NCBI RefSeq assembly: GCF_000027005.1
Contig: NC_012963.1
Location: 1,612,001 to 1,676,000 of the forward strand
Source: Komagataella phaffii GS115
Lineage: Eukaryota > Ascomycota > Pichiomycetes > Pichiales > Pichiaceae
Direction of reading: 5' to 3'
DNA length: 64,000 nucleotides
The position numbers and the translations under genes were made by a program. Below the pieces are notes generated by a model. The model worked only from the letters and a program-made list of their open reading frames with translations, did no database searches and had not been told where the DNA came from. Shown here one piece after another: positions 38,258 through 47,284 of the stretch (positions are counted from its first letter, which is position 1; each line of letters begins with the position of its first letter).

Positions 38258-41200
38258 ATGCCTGGTATAACTGAGACAAGTCAGGTTACCGGACCTGTGC
38301 TGGCCCATGTGATTGTGACTGAGGATCCCTACGATGCTTCTGAGAGAGCGTTCCTTTCAACTGATTTATATGAACTGCTTTTTGAAGATTACGCCAACGG
38401 GTCAAAATCTGGCTTGACTTTAATTTCGATTCAGCTTATGGGTTCCTCTCTTTTCAATGAGTTTCAAACTTTCAAAGTGTATGAAAGCGAAGAGCAATTG
38501 CCCCCTAATACTGTCAACTTATGCAACATGGGCAACATCATTGATTACAGCTCTGATTTCACAGTTGACTCAGGATATGTAGCAAGAGTTGATTCTCTGG
38601 TCAAACTGGATACAGTTATTATTTCAGTCTTACCAGAGGTATACAGCCTGGCTAGCCAGGCTTCTCAACATCAATTAGTCGATATTCTAGGTGGGAATGA
38701 TCAACATACTGTCATAAGACAAGGTGATTACAATAAAGACATCAACGGAAAAATATCTTTGTGTGAGCCTACCGACCAAGGCTTTCTAGAGTCTACAACC
38801 AAAATAATTGTGGTGAAAGAGAATAGTTTGAACTTGCCTTTGCTAGATCAATCACAAGATGGAAGCCTAAATTACGAAGAAAATGTCAAAATGAACCTGG
38901 AACATTCAATCTCCAATTATTTTTCCTTAAATTCCTTAGATCCTGAGAACCAGATTACCACAACAGGAGTAGAGTTCTCGGTCAAATGTTTGGATAGCCC
39001 CATTTCTGTAAGGAAAACTGCGAAGAGTATAAGTGTGGCTCATGATTCGGAGGATGAAAGCTCTCCCAAACTAGTAGAGGAGGACATTTCAAACGAGGAT
39101 ACTCTGCTATACGCCTTTTGCAAGACTACAGAGCTTGCCAAAATTGGATGTCTTTCTGGTGATATCGTGAAAATGAAATCAGGACAGTGTCAATGCACTA
39201 CGTTTGAATGTAATTGTGAATCTTGCCCTGTACAATACAGGTATATCCGAATTCATGCATTTACTGACCCTAATACGTATGAAAAAGGATGCATCTATCT
39301 GAACCCAATTCTTTCTTTTAATTTAAACAACCCAAAGATTGTGAAACTATGCCCAATATCTATCCCCGATAAGAGATTTGAGCTGCAAGGTTTCCACTTT
39401 TCCAAGTTCATCCCATTGGCAAAGCAGGTTACGATTGCCAGAGTTTCTTCTCCAGTTACGCTTGACAGGACCTTGCAAACATTATTTTTAACTAACTTGA
39501 AAACGTATTTTGAATCTGGCCGAAAAGTGCTTTCAAAAGATCAATTGATTCCAATTCCAGTTGACACACTTCTCGCCAAGTCAATATTCAGCACATATGA
39601 AAAGTTGGGAGTCGATGACTCGCAGTTCCCAACTGTCATACCTGAAGGAAAACCTGATGCAATTGCGTGGTTTAAGGTAACCGAGGTTTCAGGCGAACTA
39701 GCCGATTCAGCCTCCCAGCAGTTTATCATTGATCCATTGAAGACCAAAATGATGCAATCAGGAGTCGTTTCCTGCTCCCCGCCCAAAAATAGTCAACACT
39801 GCAATTGGGCTAACTATTTAGGATGCGGTCAGATGTTTTCCTTTCCTAACGTTTCTGGTGTAACGACTTCAACCTTTGAGTACGCCAAAACGTTGCGCAA
39901 ATTGATCAAAGCTACCATTGATCCATCAAGGTTGGTAAACCTTCAAACCACAGTTTTGTTGTCGTCCTTATCCAGAGCAATTGGGAAGTCACTTCTAGTT
40001 CACAGTCTTGCCCTTGAATGTGGTGTTCATTTAGTTGAAATTGATGGGTACGAGGTTTTGAACCCATCTTCTGAGTCAAAGACAATTGGAACAATTAGAG
40101 GAAAATTGGATAGAGTTGTAGAGGGCTGTACGCCTTTAATTGTGTTTATTAAGCACATCGAAGCTCTCACCAAAAAGTCTGAACAACAGCAAAAAGATTC
40201 ACTAGCTGTTAAGATCAACGAATTGATTGACGAGTATACGGCAAAACCTGGAGTCCTTTTTGTTGCTTCAACTAACGATTCCGATAACCTCAGTGATGAG
40301 CTAAGAGCAAAGTTTAAGTTCGAAATTGTCCTTGGTGTTCCTTCAGAGCAAGAAAGAACGTTGATTTTTAAATACTTGATTGACTTTGACCAGAAGACAA
40401 CTCCCAAGGTTACTGAGGGAACGAGAGAGCTTTCATTTGCACCCAGAAATGATTTATCTCTCAGTTCGTTATCGCTTCAGAGTGCTGGGTTGACACCCAG
40501 AGACTTGATCTCTATTGTAGAAAATGCTAAGACATTGGCAGTTGACAGAGTAGAGAGCCTTGCTAAGCACCATAATGTTTCATTTGAGAATATGGTATAT
40601 TCCAGCGGGGGATATATCAAGTTTACTCCTGAAGATGTTGAAAAATCTATCAATACTGCGAGAAATAAGTTCAGTGATTCCATCGGGGCACCTAGAATTC
40701 CGAACGTCAAATGGGAAGATGTAGGTGGTTTGGATGTGGTCAAGGATGAGATACTGGATACTATTGATATGCCAATGAAACATCCTGAGCTTTTCAGTAA
40801 CGGTATTAAAAAGAGAAGTGGTATTTTATTTTACGGGCCCCCGGGAACAGGGAAAACTCTGCTTGCTAAAGCCATTGCAACAAACTTTGCTCTCAACTTT
40901 TTCTCTGTAAAGGGCCCAGAGTTGTTGAATATGTATATTGGAGAGTCAGAGGCCAACGTGCGTAAAGTGTTTCAAAGAGCACGAGACGCTAAACCATGTG
41001 TTGTATTTTTTGATGAACTGGATTCTGTTGCTCCAAAAAGAGGTAACCAGGGAGATTCGGGAGGAGTAATGGATCGTATTGTATCTCAATTGCTTGCTGA
41101 ATTAGATGGTATGAGTGGTGGTGATGGCGGAGATGGCGTCTTTGTCGTTGGTGCTACTAACAGACCAGATCTGTTGGACGAAGCCTTACTTAGACCGGGA

Positions 41201-41758
41201 AGATTTGATAAGATGTTATACCTTGGAGTCTCTGATACCCACGAAAAGCAAAGCAAGATAATGGAGGCACTGAGTAGAAAGTTTCATCTACATCCCTCGG
41301 TGGATTTGGATAAAGTGGCTGAGAGCTGTCCTTTCACATTTACAGGTGCTGACTTCTATGCTCTATGTTCTGACGCAATGCTTAATGCAATGACCAGAAT
41401 CGCCAATACAGTGGACGAGAAGATCAAGAGATACAACGAGGAGCTGCCAGAAAAGAGTCAAGTGAGCACACGCTGGTGGTTTGACAACGTAGCGACAAAA
41501 GAGGACATAGACGTATTAGTGACTTTGGAAGACTTTGACAAATCTAGGAAAGAACTAGTTCCATCAGTCTCTGCAGAAGAGTTGGATCACTATCTAAGAG
41601 TGAGGCAGAACTTTGAAGGAGGAAAAGAGAAGAAGGTCGTGCAAGAGAATGGACAGACAGAACACTTTTCTAATGGCTCTGCAAATAATCATATCACCTT
41701 CGGTGATGAGCAAGTTGTGGAGGCCATAGACGAGAACGGCAACTCGATAATAGCCTGA
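38258..41758 (+). CDS. PEX6: Peroxisomal AAA-ATPase Pex6
   Basis: Pex6 forms a hexamer with Pex1 that extracts the ubiquitylated import receptor Pex5 from the peroxisome membrane. The frame opens at TTG (38084), but the ATG at 38258 starts MPGITETSQVTGPVLAHVIV, which I recognise as the N-terminus of Pichia pastoris Pex6 (PAS5); it gives 1166 residues. Two N-terminal domains precede two AAA modules. The first (D1) lacks a proper Walker A motif. The second (D2) is complete: WEDVGGLDVVKDEI, GPPGTGKT (about residue 859), FFDELDSVAPKRG (about 917, Walker B) and RPDLLDEALLRPGRFD. The acidic tail is poorly conserved. This gene is the strongest pointer to the organism, a methylotrophic yeast in which peroxisomes are essential on methanol. 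Confidence 0.97.
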   Translation: MPGITETSQVTGPVLAHVIVTEDPYDASERAFLSTDLYELLFEDYANGSKSGLTLISIQLMGSSLFNEFQTFKVYESEEQLPPNTVNLCNMGNIIDYSSDFTVDSGYVARVDSLVKLDTVIISVLPEVYSLASQASQHQLVDILGGNDQHTVIRQGDYNKDINGKISLCEPTDQGFLESTTKIIVVKENSLNLPLLDQSQDGSLNYEENVKMNLEHSISNYFSLNSLDPENQITTTGVEFSVKCLDSPISVRKTAKSISVAHDSEDESSPKLVEEDISNEDTLLYAFCKTTELAKIGCLSGDIVKMKSGQCQCTTFECNCESCPVQYRYIRIHAFTDPNTYEKGCIYLNPILSFNLNNPKIVKLCPISIPDKRFELQGFHFSKFIPLAKQVTIARVSSPVTLDRTLQTLFLTNLKTYFESGRKVLSKDQLIPIPVDTLLAKSIFSTYEKLGVDDSQFPTVIPEGKPDAIAWFKVTEVSGELADSASQQFIIDPLKTKMMQSGVVSCSPPKNSQHCNWANYLGCGQMFSFPNVSGVTTSTFEYAKTLRKLIKATIDPSRLVNLQTTVLLSSLSRAIGKSLLVHSLALECGVHLVEIDGYEVLNPSSESKTIGTIRGKLDRVVEGCTPLIVFIKHIEALTKKSEQQQKDSLAVKINELIDEYTAKPGVLFVASTNDSDNLSDELRAKFKFEIVLGVPSEQERTLIFKYLIDFDQKTTPKVTEGTRELSFAPRNDLSLSSLSLQSAGLTPRDLISIVENAKTLAVDRVESLAKHHNVSFENMVYSSGGYIKFTPEDVEKSINTARNKFSDSIGAPRIPNVKWEDVGGLDVVKDEILDTIDMPMKHPELFSNGIKKRSGILFYGPPGTGKTLLAKAIATNFALNFFSVKGPELLNMYIGESEANVRKVFQRARDAKPCVVFFDELDSVAPKRGNQGDSGGVMDRIVSQLLAELDGMSGGDGGDGVFVVGATNRPDLLDEALLRPGRFDKMLYLGVSDTHEKQSKIMEALSRKFHLHPSVDLDKVAESCPFTFTGADFYALCSDAMLNAMTRIANTVDEKIKRYNEELPEKSQVSTRWWFDNVATKEDIDVLVTLEDFDKSRKELVPSVSAEELDHYLRVRQNFEGGKEKKVVQENGQTEHFSNGSANNHITFGDEQVVEAIDENGNSIIA

Positions 41759-42034
41759 AGACAACATCTAGAGGCCTTAGCTAGTTAGACTAAATAATGA
41801 TAAAAGTAAAATCTAGCCCTCTACAATAAAATGACGACATAAGTTCAAGATGTTTCGACTTAACTCATCTACTTAAGTATTCTAAGAATTCCACAAAGTC
41901 GGGACAGACGTAAGTCGTTCCTTAGACCTCCCCGTCAACATCCCAACCTTATTGAAATATTCATTCGCGCGTTACCACATCCAGCGTCGACGTTTTCACC
42001 TCTGACGAGCTTAACTTCACTCAAATAGAGCAAC

Positions 42035-43738
42035 ATGGAATCGCCCTTGCAATCTACATACGGAGAAAGAGCCGAAAGGTATTTAGATAGTGCTGATGCT
42101 TTTCATAAACAAAGACACAGATTGAATCGAAGGCTGCACAAGTTACGTAAGAGCTTGGATATTCATGTTACTGATACTAAGAACTATAGAGAGAAAGAGC
42201 AGATTTCCAAAATTGATCTAGAGTCGTACAACAGGGATAAGCGATATGGTGACATTATACTGTTCACTGCAGAGAGGGATCACATGTATAGTGATGAGGT
42301 CAAGGAGATCATGAAGGTCCATCATAGTAAATCGAGAGAAAAGTTTATTGTTTCTAGATTGAAGAGATCACTGGACCACGGTAGAAAATTACTGATCCTA
42401 GTTGGAGACGAGCCTGATGAGATGAGAAAATTGGAAGTATTTGTTTATGTTGCATTGATTCAGGGTAAACTTTCCATTGCAAACAAGAATTGGACCAATG
42501 CTCAGTATGCTCTCAGTGTGGCGAGATGTGGGCTCCAGTTTTTGGACAAATATGGTACTGAAACACAAACTGACCTCTATAATGGCATAATTGACACTCA
42601 CATAGATCAAATGTTGAAATTTGTGATCTACCAAGCTACTAAAAATAACAGTCCTATTTTGGATACAGAGTGCAGACATCAAATTAGGACGGACACCCTA
42701 GGGTATTTGGATCAGGCAAGGCAAATAATAGAATCAAAAGATCCCGAGTTTCTGAATGTTGGAGTTGTTGAAACTCAGTTGATTTGGTGGGACTACGATA
42801 TCTCTATTCATTCAGAGGAGGTAGCAAAGCTGATTTCAGATGCGAACGAAAAGCTGCAACTTATCGAGGATGGAAACGTCTCCTCATATGATCCGGCTCT
42901 ACTAACTCTTCAAGAAGCGCTGGATGCTCATCAGTTGTTGATGGCCAGAAATGTTGACAACTTCGCAGACGACGATCAAAACAATCATGTTTTACTGTCG
43001 TACATCAGATATTTGTTACTTATCACCACTTTGAGAAGGGACATTACTTTGATAGACCAAGTTAGAAACAGATCTGTGGTTAATTCTTCCCTAGCTGTGG
43101 CTCTGGAACGTGCTAAAGACGTTGGTAGAATTTTCGACAATATCGTCAAGAAAGTCAATGAGTTGAAAGACGTTCCAGGTGTTTACAACAAGCAAGAGGA
43201 GTGGAATTCGTTGCAGGCATTGGATGCTTATTTCCAAGCATCCAAGATCCAACATTTGGCATCTACCCACCTTTTATTCAACAGATCCAAGGAATCATTG
43301 GCGTTATTAATAAAGGCAAAGTCCTTGGTAAAGGGGCACACTATCGCCGGAGAATATCCCACTAATTTCCCTACGAATAAAGATTTGAGTTCGATCTTAG
43401 AACAAATTAATCAAGACATCCTTAAGGCTTATGTTTTGGCCAAGTATAAGCAAGAGTCTTCTTTAGGTGGTGTATCGGAGTATGATTTCATTGCTGACAA
43501 TCGCAACAAGGTTCCGTCGAATCCCAGTCTGCACAAGATTGCCTCTGTATCCTACAAGAATGTCAAACCTGTCAATGTTAAGCCTGTATTGTTTGACATA
43601 GCTTTCAACTACGTGAGTCAACCAAACCAGATATTTGAGGAACCTATCGAGAGTTCAAACAAGCAAGAGAGACAAGCGGATTCTGAATCTCCGTCACCAG
43701 AGAAGAAAAAAAAGGGATTGTTTGGATTGTTCCGCTAG
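42035..43738 (+). CDS. SRP68: Signal recognition particle subunit SRP68
   Basis: Srp68 binds the S domain of SRP RNA with Srp72 and helps target secretory ribosomes to the ER. The basic N-terminal RNA-binding region is characteristic: YGERAERYLDSADAFHKQRHRLNRRLHKLRKSL, followed by ERDHMYSDEVKEI. The centre is a long array of helical hairpins (NWTNAQYALSVARCGLQFL, YDISIHSEEVAKLI). The C-terminus has the short Srp72-binding region near VKPVLFDIAFNYV and ends with a basic KKKKGLFGLFR. The length of 567 is similar to S. cerevisiae Srp68 (about 600). It lies upstream of SUI3 on the same strand, 177 bases away. Confidence 0.93.
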   Translation: MESPLQSTYGERAERYLDSADAFHKQRHRLNRRLHKLRKSLDIHVTDTKNYREKEQISKIDLESYNRDKRYGDIILFTAERDHMYSDEVKEIMKVHHSKSREKFIVSRLKRSLDHGRKLLILVGDEPDEMRKLEVFVYVALIQGKLSIANKNWTNAQYALSVARCGLQFLDKYGTETQTDLYNGIIDTHIDQMLKFVIYQATKNNSPILDTECRHQIRTDTLGYLDQARQIIESKDPEFLNVGVVETQLIWWDYDISIHSEEVAKLISDANEKLQLIEDGNVSSYDPALLTLQEALDAHQLLMARNVDNFADDDQNNHVLLSYIRYLLLITTLRRDITLIDQVRNRSVVNSSLAVALERAKDVGRIFDNIVKKVNELKDVPGVYNKQEEWNSLQALDAYFQASKIQHLASTHLLFNRSKESLALLIKAKSLVKGHTIAGEYPTNFPTNKDLSSILEQINQDILKAYVLAKYKQESSLGGVSEYDFIADNRNKVPSNPSLHKIASVSYKNVKPVNVKPVLFDIAFNYVSQPNQIFEEPIESSNKQERQADSESPSPEKKKKGLFGLFR

Positions 43739-43915
43739 TATGTATACTCTAAGCACTCTTAGACACTGGATTATTATTCATTCTGAAAATTACGCTAACT
43801 GCACCCACCGCATCACCAAAGCGGCGTAGATCGTAATCGCCCGCGAAAGCTTCTCAGCTCATAGTCTCGCTGAAAATTCATTTCTTGTCACTAGATACTC
43901 TGAATCACACAAATC

Positions 43916-44767
43916 ATGTCCGAAGAGATAACAAAAACAGAGGCATTGGGGTTTGATCCCACATTGAAGAAGAAGAAGAAGAAGGCTAAGAGTGCTGATC
44001 CTGAAGTTTTAGAGCAATCCGTTGACACCAAAGAAGGGGACGATGATCTTTTTTCCGGATTGAAAAAGAAAAAGAAGAAGGCTACCGCAGCCACTGGGGA
44101 GGAAAAGGAAGTAGAGAAAGACCTCGCCGATGTAATGGGCGAGCTGAAACTCAAGAAAAAGAAGAAGAAGGCTGCCGCCCCTGTAAGCGAGGACTTTGAT
44201 AAATTGTTGGAGAAGGCCGGTGTTCTTGAGGATGACAAAGATGTCACCAAAGAGTCTACTCCAGAGGTAGAGACTACTACCGATTTGGGACCAAAGTATG
44301 AGGACATGTTATCTAGATTTTTCAAAGTCCTGAAACAAAATAACCCAGAACTGGCTGGAGAGAGATCTGGTCCTAAATTTCGTATTCCACCTCCAGTGGT
44401 TCAAAGAGAAGGTACCAAGAGAACTCTTTTTGCTAACGTTCAAGAAATCGCCACTGTATTACAAAGGTCACCAGAGCATTTGATTCAATATTTATTTGCT
44501 GAATTGGGTACATCGGGATCTATTGATGGTCAGAAAAGGTTGATCATTAAAGGTAGATTCCAACCTAAACAGATCGAGAACGTTTTAAGACGTTACATCA
44601 TTGAATATGTGACATGTAAGACCTGTAAGTCTATGAACACCGAACTGAAGAGAGAGAGCGCCAACAGATTGCATTTCATTGTCTGTAAGGCCTGTGGTTC
44701 TACTAAGTCTGTGTCCTCTATCAAGACAGGTTTCCAAGCCCATGTTGGTAGAAGAAGGAAGATGTGA
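43916..44767 (+). CDS. SUI3: Translation initiation factor eIF2, beta subunit
   Basis: eIF2-beta helps bring initiator tRNA to the ribosome and binds eIF5 and eIF2B. The N-terminus carries the three polylysine boxes typical of the family (starting at about residues 18, 50 and 78), which contact eIF5/eIF2B. The conserved core includes [22 protein letters not shown] and [37 protein letters not shown]. The C-terminal zinc finger is C2-C2 (CKTCKS ... CKACGS) and the protein ends [11 protein letters not shown]. The length of 283 equals the usual fungal size. All hallmark elements are present. Confidence 0.98.
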   Translation: MSEEITKTEALGFDPTLKKKKKKAKSADPEVLEQSVDTKEGDDDLFSGLKKKKKKATAATGEEKEVEKDLADVMGELKLKKKKKKAAAPVSEDFDKLLEKAGVLEDDKDVTKESTPEVETTTDLGPKYEDMLSRFFKVLKQNNPELAGERSGPKFRIPPPVVQREGTKRTLFANVQEIATVLQRSPEHLIQYLFAELGTSGSIDGQKRLIIKGRFQPKQIENVLRRYIIEYVTCKTCKSMNTELKRESANRLHFIVCKACGSTKSVSSIKTGFQAHVGRRRKM

Positions 44768-44859
44768 AGTTGAAAATGGAAAATGTTTCGTTGGAGAGAG
44801 CCAGCTGTATAGTAGTAGATGTAGGTACATAATGGAGAAAGTAATAGCATTTTGGTTTC

Positions 44860-46152
44860 CTAAGGATTGACGAATACATCAAAGTCGTTTAACTGTAGGC
44901 AAGATCTCCATGTTAGAAAGAGATTGGTAACATCTTTAGCCAGTACAACCACCAAGCATCCTATCAAGTTTCGAACAAATATAGCTTCATCGGGAGACGA
45001 GACATGCTTGTTTAGCAGACGCATTAGACTTGGTAGTTTTGAAAGGAGTGTTGAACTCGTGAACTCCCCCAAGGCTGGCCATATCAAGGTGGAACCAATA
45101 AGAAAGAACATGGAACTCTTGCCAAAAGCTTTAGAATAGTCTGTCTTGAGGCAACTAATAAACATCCTTCTTATACGGCGAATCTTGAACCTTCTTTTGG
45201 TTTTCATCAGCCAACTTCTGATCGACAAAATGATACTAGCCTCCATTTGCTTAGAGGAAGTTGTTTCGGGAATGTTTTCGGGGTTATTTTCTATTTCCAT
45301 TTCATCTATTTCTTGTACCGAAAAGTTATTGGCAATAAATCCAGGTCGGGTTCTCTTGGCCAACATATAGTAGCAGGGATTAAATGTCAAGCGGAAGAAT
45401 AACATGTATGCATATCTGACTGGGGATATCAAAAGAAACCATTTTTTGGGACTCTCATTTATTCCTGAAAAGTTAAGAAGGTACTTGGTTTCACTAAAAA
45501 ATGACAAAGGGAAAACATTGACAAGTATTTCATTATCTGTCATTCTGGAATATCTCGTTCTCAGACTCAATAGGTAAAATGGAATGGTTGAAGTAAAGGT
45601 TATAACCCTGGAGGCAGGAAGATAGCCGTTCTGAACAGCTGAGGCTAATGTACCTATTCGTTGTTTGACGTCAAATAATCGTAATATCACACTGTTGGGA
45701 CATAACGAGGACATGATTCTCATTCCTGTGAGAGACAGCACACCTACTGAAGCCAATGTAGTAGCGGTTACAGCTGAAGTTAGCAGTGTGGATGCCAAAG
45801 CGAACTTGGTAAAGTCACCAACAAAATACTCAGCCGATTTAAAGGCAGAGGAAATGAAACCAGTTGGCTTCAGATGAAGTATAATTGGTTTCTGACATTG
45901 CGGGCATTTCATCTCGACTTGTTGAGTTCTTCCATAGATTAGAAAAAGCCAGCTTGTATTTCTATTGGTTTGCCTTGTGGGCCGTTTCTCTTGCAGAACA
46001 ACAGAGGAAACCCAGTTAGCCAGGCAAACCCTGTGGGCCTCCATTGAACAGGTACATGGTTGGATCCATTCATGGGCTTGCTTCACTGTTCCCATGGGAG
46101 GGATTTCACCAAAATCCCCCAGGCAGACCCAACAACGTCTGTTGTCGTCCAT
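44860..46152 (-). CDS. RING-CH membrane E3 ubiquitin ligase, MARCH5-like
   Basis: This 430-residue protein has an N-terminal RING-CH (RINGv) finger with the exact C4HC3 pattern: C7, C10, C33, C35, H40, C43, C83, C86. Tryptophans sit at the usual places (W8, W47). Hydrophobic stretches follow (for example FALASTLLTSAVTATTLASVGVLSL, about 110-140, and others near 210-230, 255-270, 345-365 and 390-410), so it is a multi-spanning membrane protein. The layout resembles animal MARCH5 of the mitochondrial outer membrane and short fungal relatives; Doa10/Ssm4 has a similar finger but is about three times longer. I know no named S. cerevisiae counterpart. Substrates and location cannot be read from the sequence. 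Confidence 0.8.
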   Translation of the reverse strand: MDDNRRCWVCLGDFGEIPPMGTVKQAHEWIQPCTCSMEAHRVCLANWVSSVVLQEKRPTRQTNRNTSWLFLIYGRTQQVEMKCPQCQKPIILHLKPTGFISSAFKSAEYFVGDFTKFALASTLLTSAVTATTLASVGVLSLTGMRIMSSLCPNSVILRLFDVKQRIGTLASAVQNGYLPASRVITFTSTIPFYLLSLRTRYSRMTDNEILVNVFPLSFFSETKYLLNFSGINESPKKWFLLISPVRYAYMLFFRLTFNPCYYMLAKRTRPGFIANNFSVQEIDEMEIENNPENIPETTSSKQMEASIILSIRSWLMKTKRRFKIRRIRRMFISCLKTDYSKAFGKSSMFFLIGSTLIWPALGEFTSSTLLSKLPSLMRLLNKHVSSPDEAIFVRNLIGCLVVVLAKDVTNLFLTWRSCLQLNDFDVFVNP

Positions 46153-46399
46153 GTTGAAAGAAAAGGGTTTAAATGAAGGGATGGAAGCTGGGATGGAGAT
46201 GTTTTAGAGGTCTGGAGAAGTGCGGGTGACATGCAAAGGTTTCTCGAATCAGGGGAGAAGCAGAGTGGGGAGAAAACACCTAACGCTAGAAGGAACTCCC
46301 CAGAAGGGAGCGCTTGTAGGAAGAAGTAAAAGCTCAAAAGAGGAAGGCTATTAACAGTTATTTTTATTCTACCAACCGCACCATTAATACTCCTACTAT

Positions 46400-46954
46400 C
46401 TAATTAATACTGACCTTTTCTGCGTCCTTGGAAAGACTGTCTACAGCATCCTTTGTTGCATTTTGGATCTCTGTGCCCTCATTGAACTCAACAGTGTCGT
46501 CATCGTGATTATTCTCTGGCTCAACAGAGTACTTCTCTAGAAAGTAAGTTTCTACATCTTCTTTGTTGTTCATTTCAGCTTCGTAAATGGCATCATGACC
46601 GGCACTATTCTTGATAAAGGGATCAGCATCATACTTTTCACACAAAAGCTTTACTACCTCCAAATGTCCATTCAAGGCAGACCAATGTAAAGCTGTGCTG
46701 CCACTTTCATTTTGCTTGTTGATAACGGTTTTAACTTCCTCTTTGGGGATCAGGCTTAGCAAATAGTCAAGAACCTTTGTGTGGCCATTAGCTGCTGCCA
46801 TATGGAAAGGTGTGGTCAATGTGATGTCGTTGTGTATAGAAAGGAGAACTTTGGGATCTATTTGCTGAAAAATTTCTTTCAACGAGTCTAGCTCACCATA
46901 TCTTGCCTCGTCAATGAGAATATCGACTTCTTCTTGAGTAAGTTGAGTGATCAT
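46400..46954 (-). CDS. YAR1: Ankyrin-repeat chaperone of ribosomal protein Rps3
   Basis: Yar1 binds newly made Rps3 and keeps it soluble until assembly into pre-40S subunits. The frame opens at GTG (46990); I use the ATG at 46954 (MITQLTQEEVDILIDEARYGEL), giving 184 residues against about 200 in S. cerevisiae. Two clear ankyrin repeats follow, TTPFHMAAANGHTKVLDYLLSLI and STALHWSALNGHLEVVKLLCEKYDADP, with a weaker third (GHDAIYEAEMNNKEDVETYFLE). The C-terminus is acidic (NNHDDDTVEFNEGTE), suitable for binding basic Rps3. A generic ankyrin protein is possible, but the length and the N-terminal block support Yar1. Confidence 0.85.
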   Translation of the reverse strand: MITQLTQEEVDILIDEARYGELDSLKEIFQQIDPKVLLSIHNDITLTTPFHMAAANGHTKVLDYLLSLIPKEEVKTVINKQNESGSTALHWSALNGHLEVVKLLCEKYDADPFIKNSAGHDAIYEAEMNNKEDVETYFLEKYSVEPENNHDDDTVEFNEGTEIQNATKDAVDSLSKDAEKVSIN

Positions 46955-47284
46955 TATTGGTAGCAGTAGGGAAGAGAGAATGCAATGCACTTTTTTTTTT
47001 TTTCTATTCGAGATCTACGATGGATGTTCATTGAGACTTCAGTATCGGATCCGTTCTAGGATGACTAGTTAGATCGGGGGTTTGTTCCCACGTTATAAGG
47101 ATGCTAGGTATATTCATCGACGTTTTGGGCTGTTGGTTTAGGAAGTTGCAGCTAAACAGTTGAAATTGATCTTCTAGACTATGTATTATCCATCCAGCAA
47201 GAAGGACTTCCGTTTCGCTCCTTTCCTTTCTAGTACTGTACTGTTTATCCAATCTATGGCAAATACCAGGATTATTCTTGCCAA
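46955..47284. other. Divergent promoter YAR1 / RTP1 with poly(dT) tract
   Basis: These 330 bases separate the divergent YAR1 and RTP1 starts. A run of 13 T at 46991-47003 is a nucleosome-excluding poly(dA:dT) tract close to YAR1. A 74-codon minus-strand frame (47028-47252) starts at TTG and is not convincing. Confidence 0.6.

Noticed and set aside
43891..44325. 144-codon minus-strand ORF opposite SUI3
   Set aside because: Its Phe and Ser runs are the antisense of the eIF2-beta lysine boxes; a shadow frame.
46083..46337. 84-codon minus-strand ORF overlapping the start of the RING-CH gene
   Set aside because: It overlaps the conserved zinc finger in another frame and has no recognisable content.
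47028..47252. 74-codon minus-strand ORF between YAR1 and RTP1
   Set aside because: It has no ATG start and random-looking composition; it lies in a divergent promoter.
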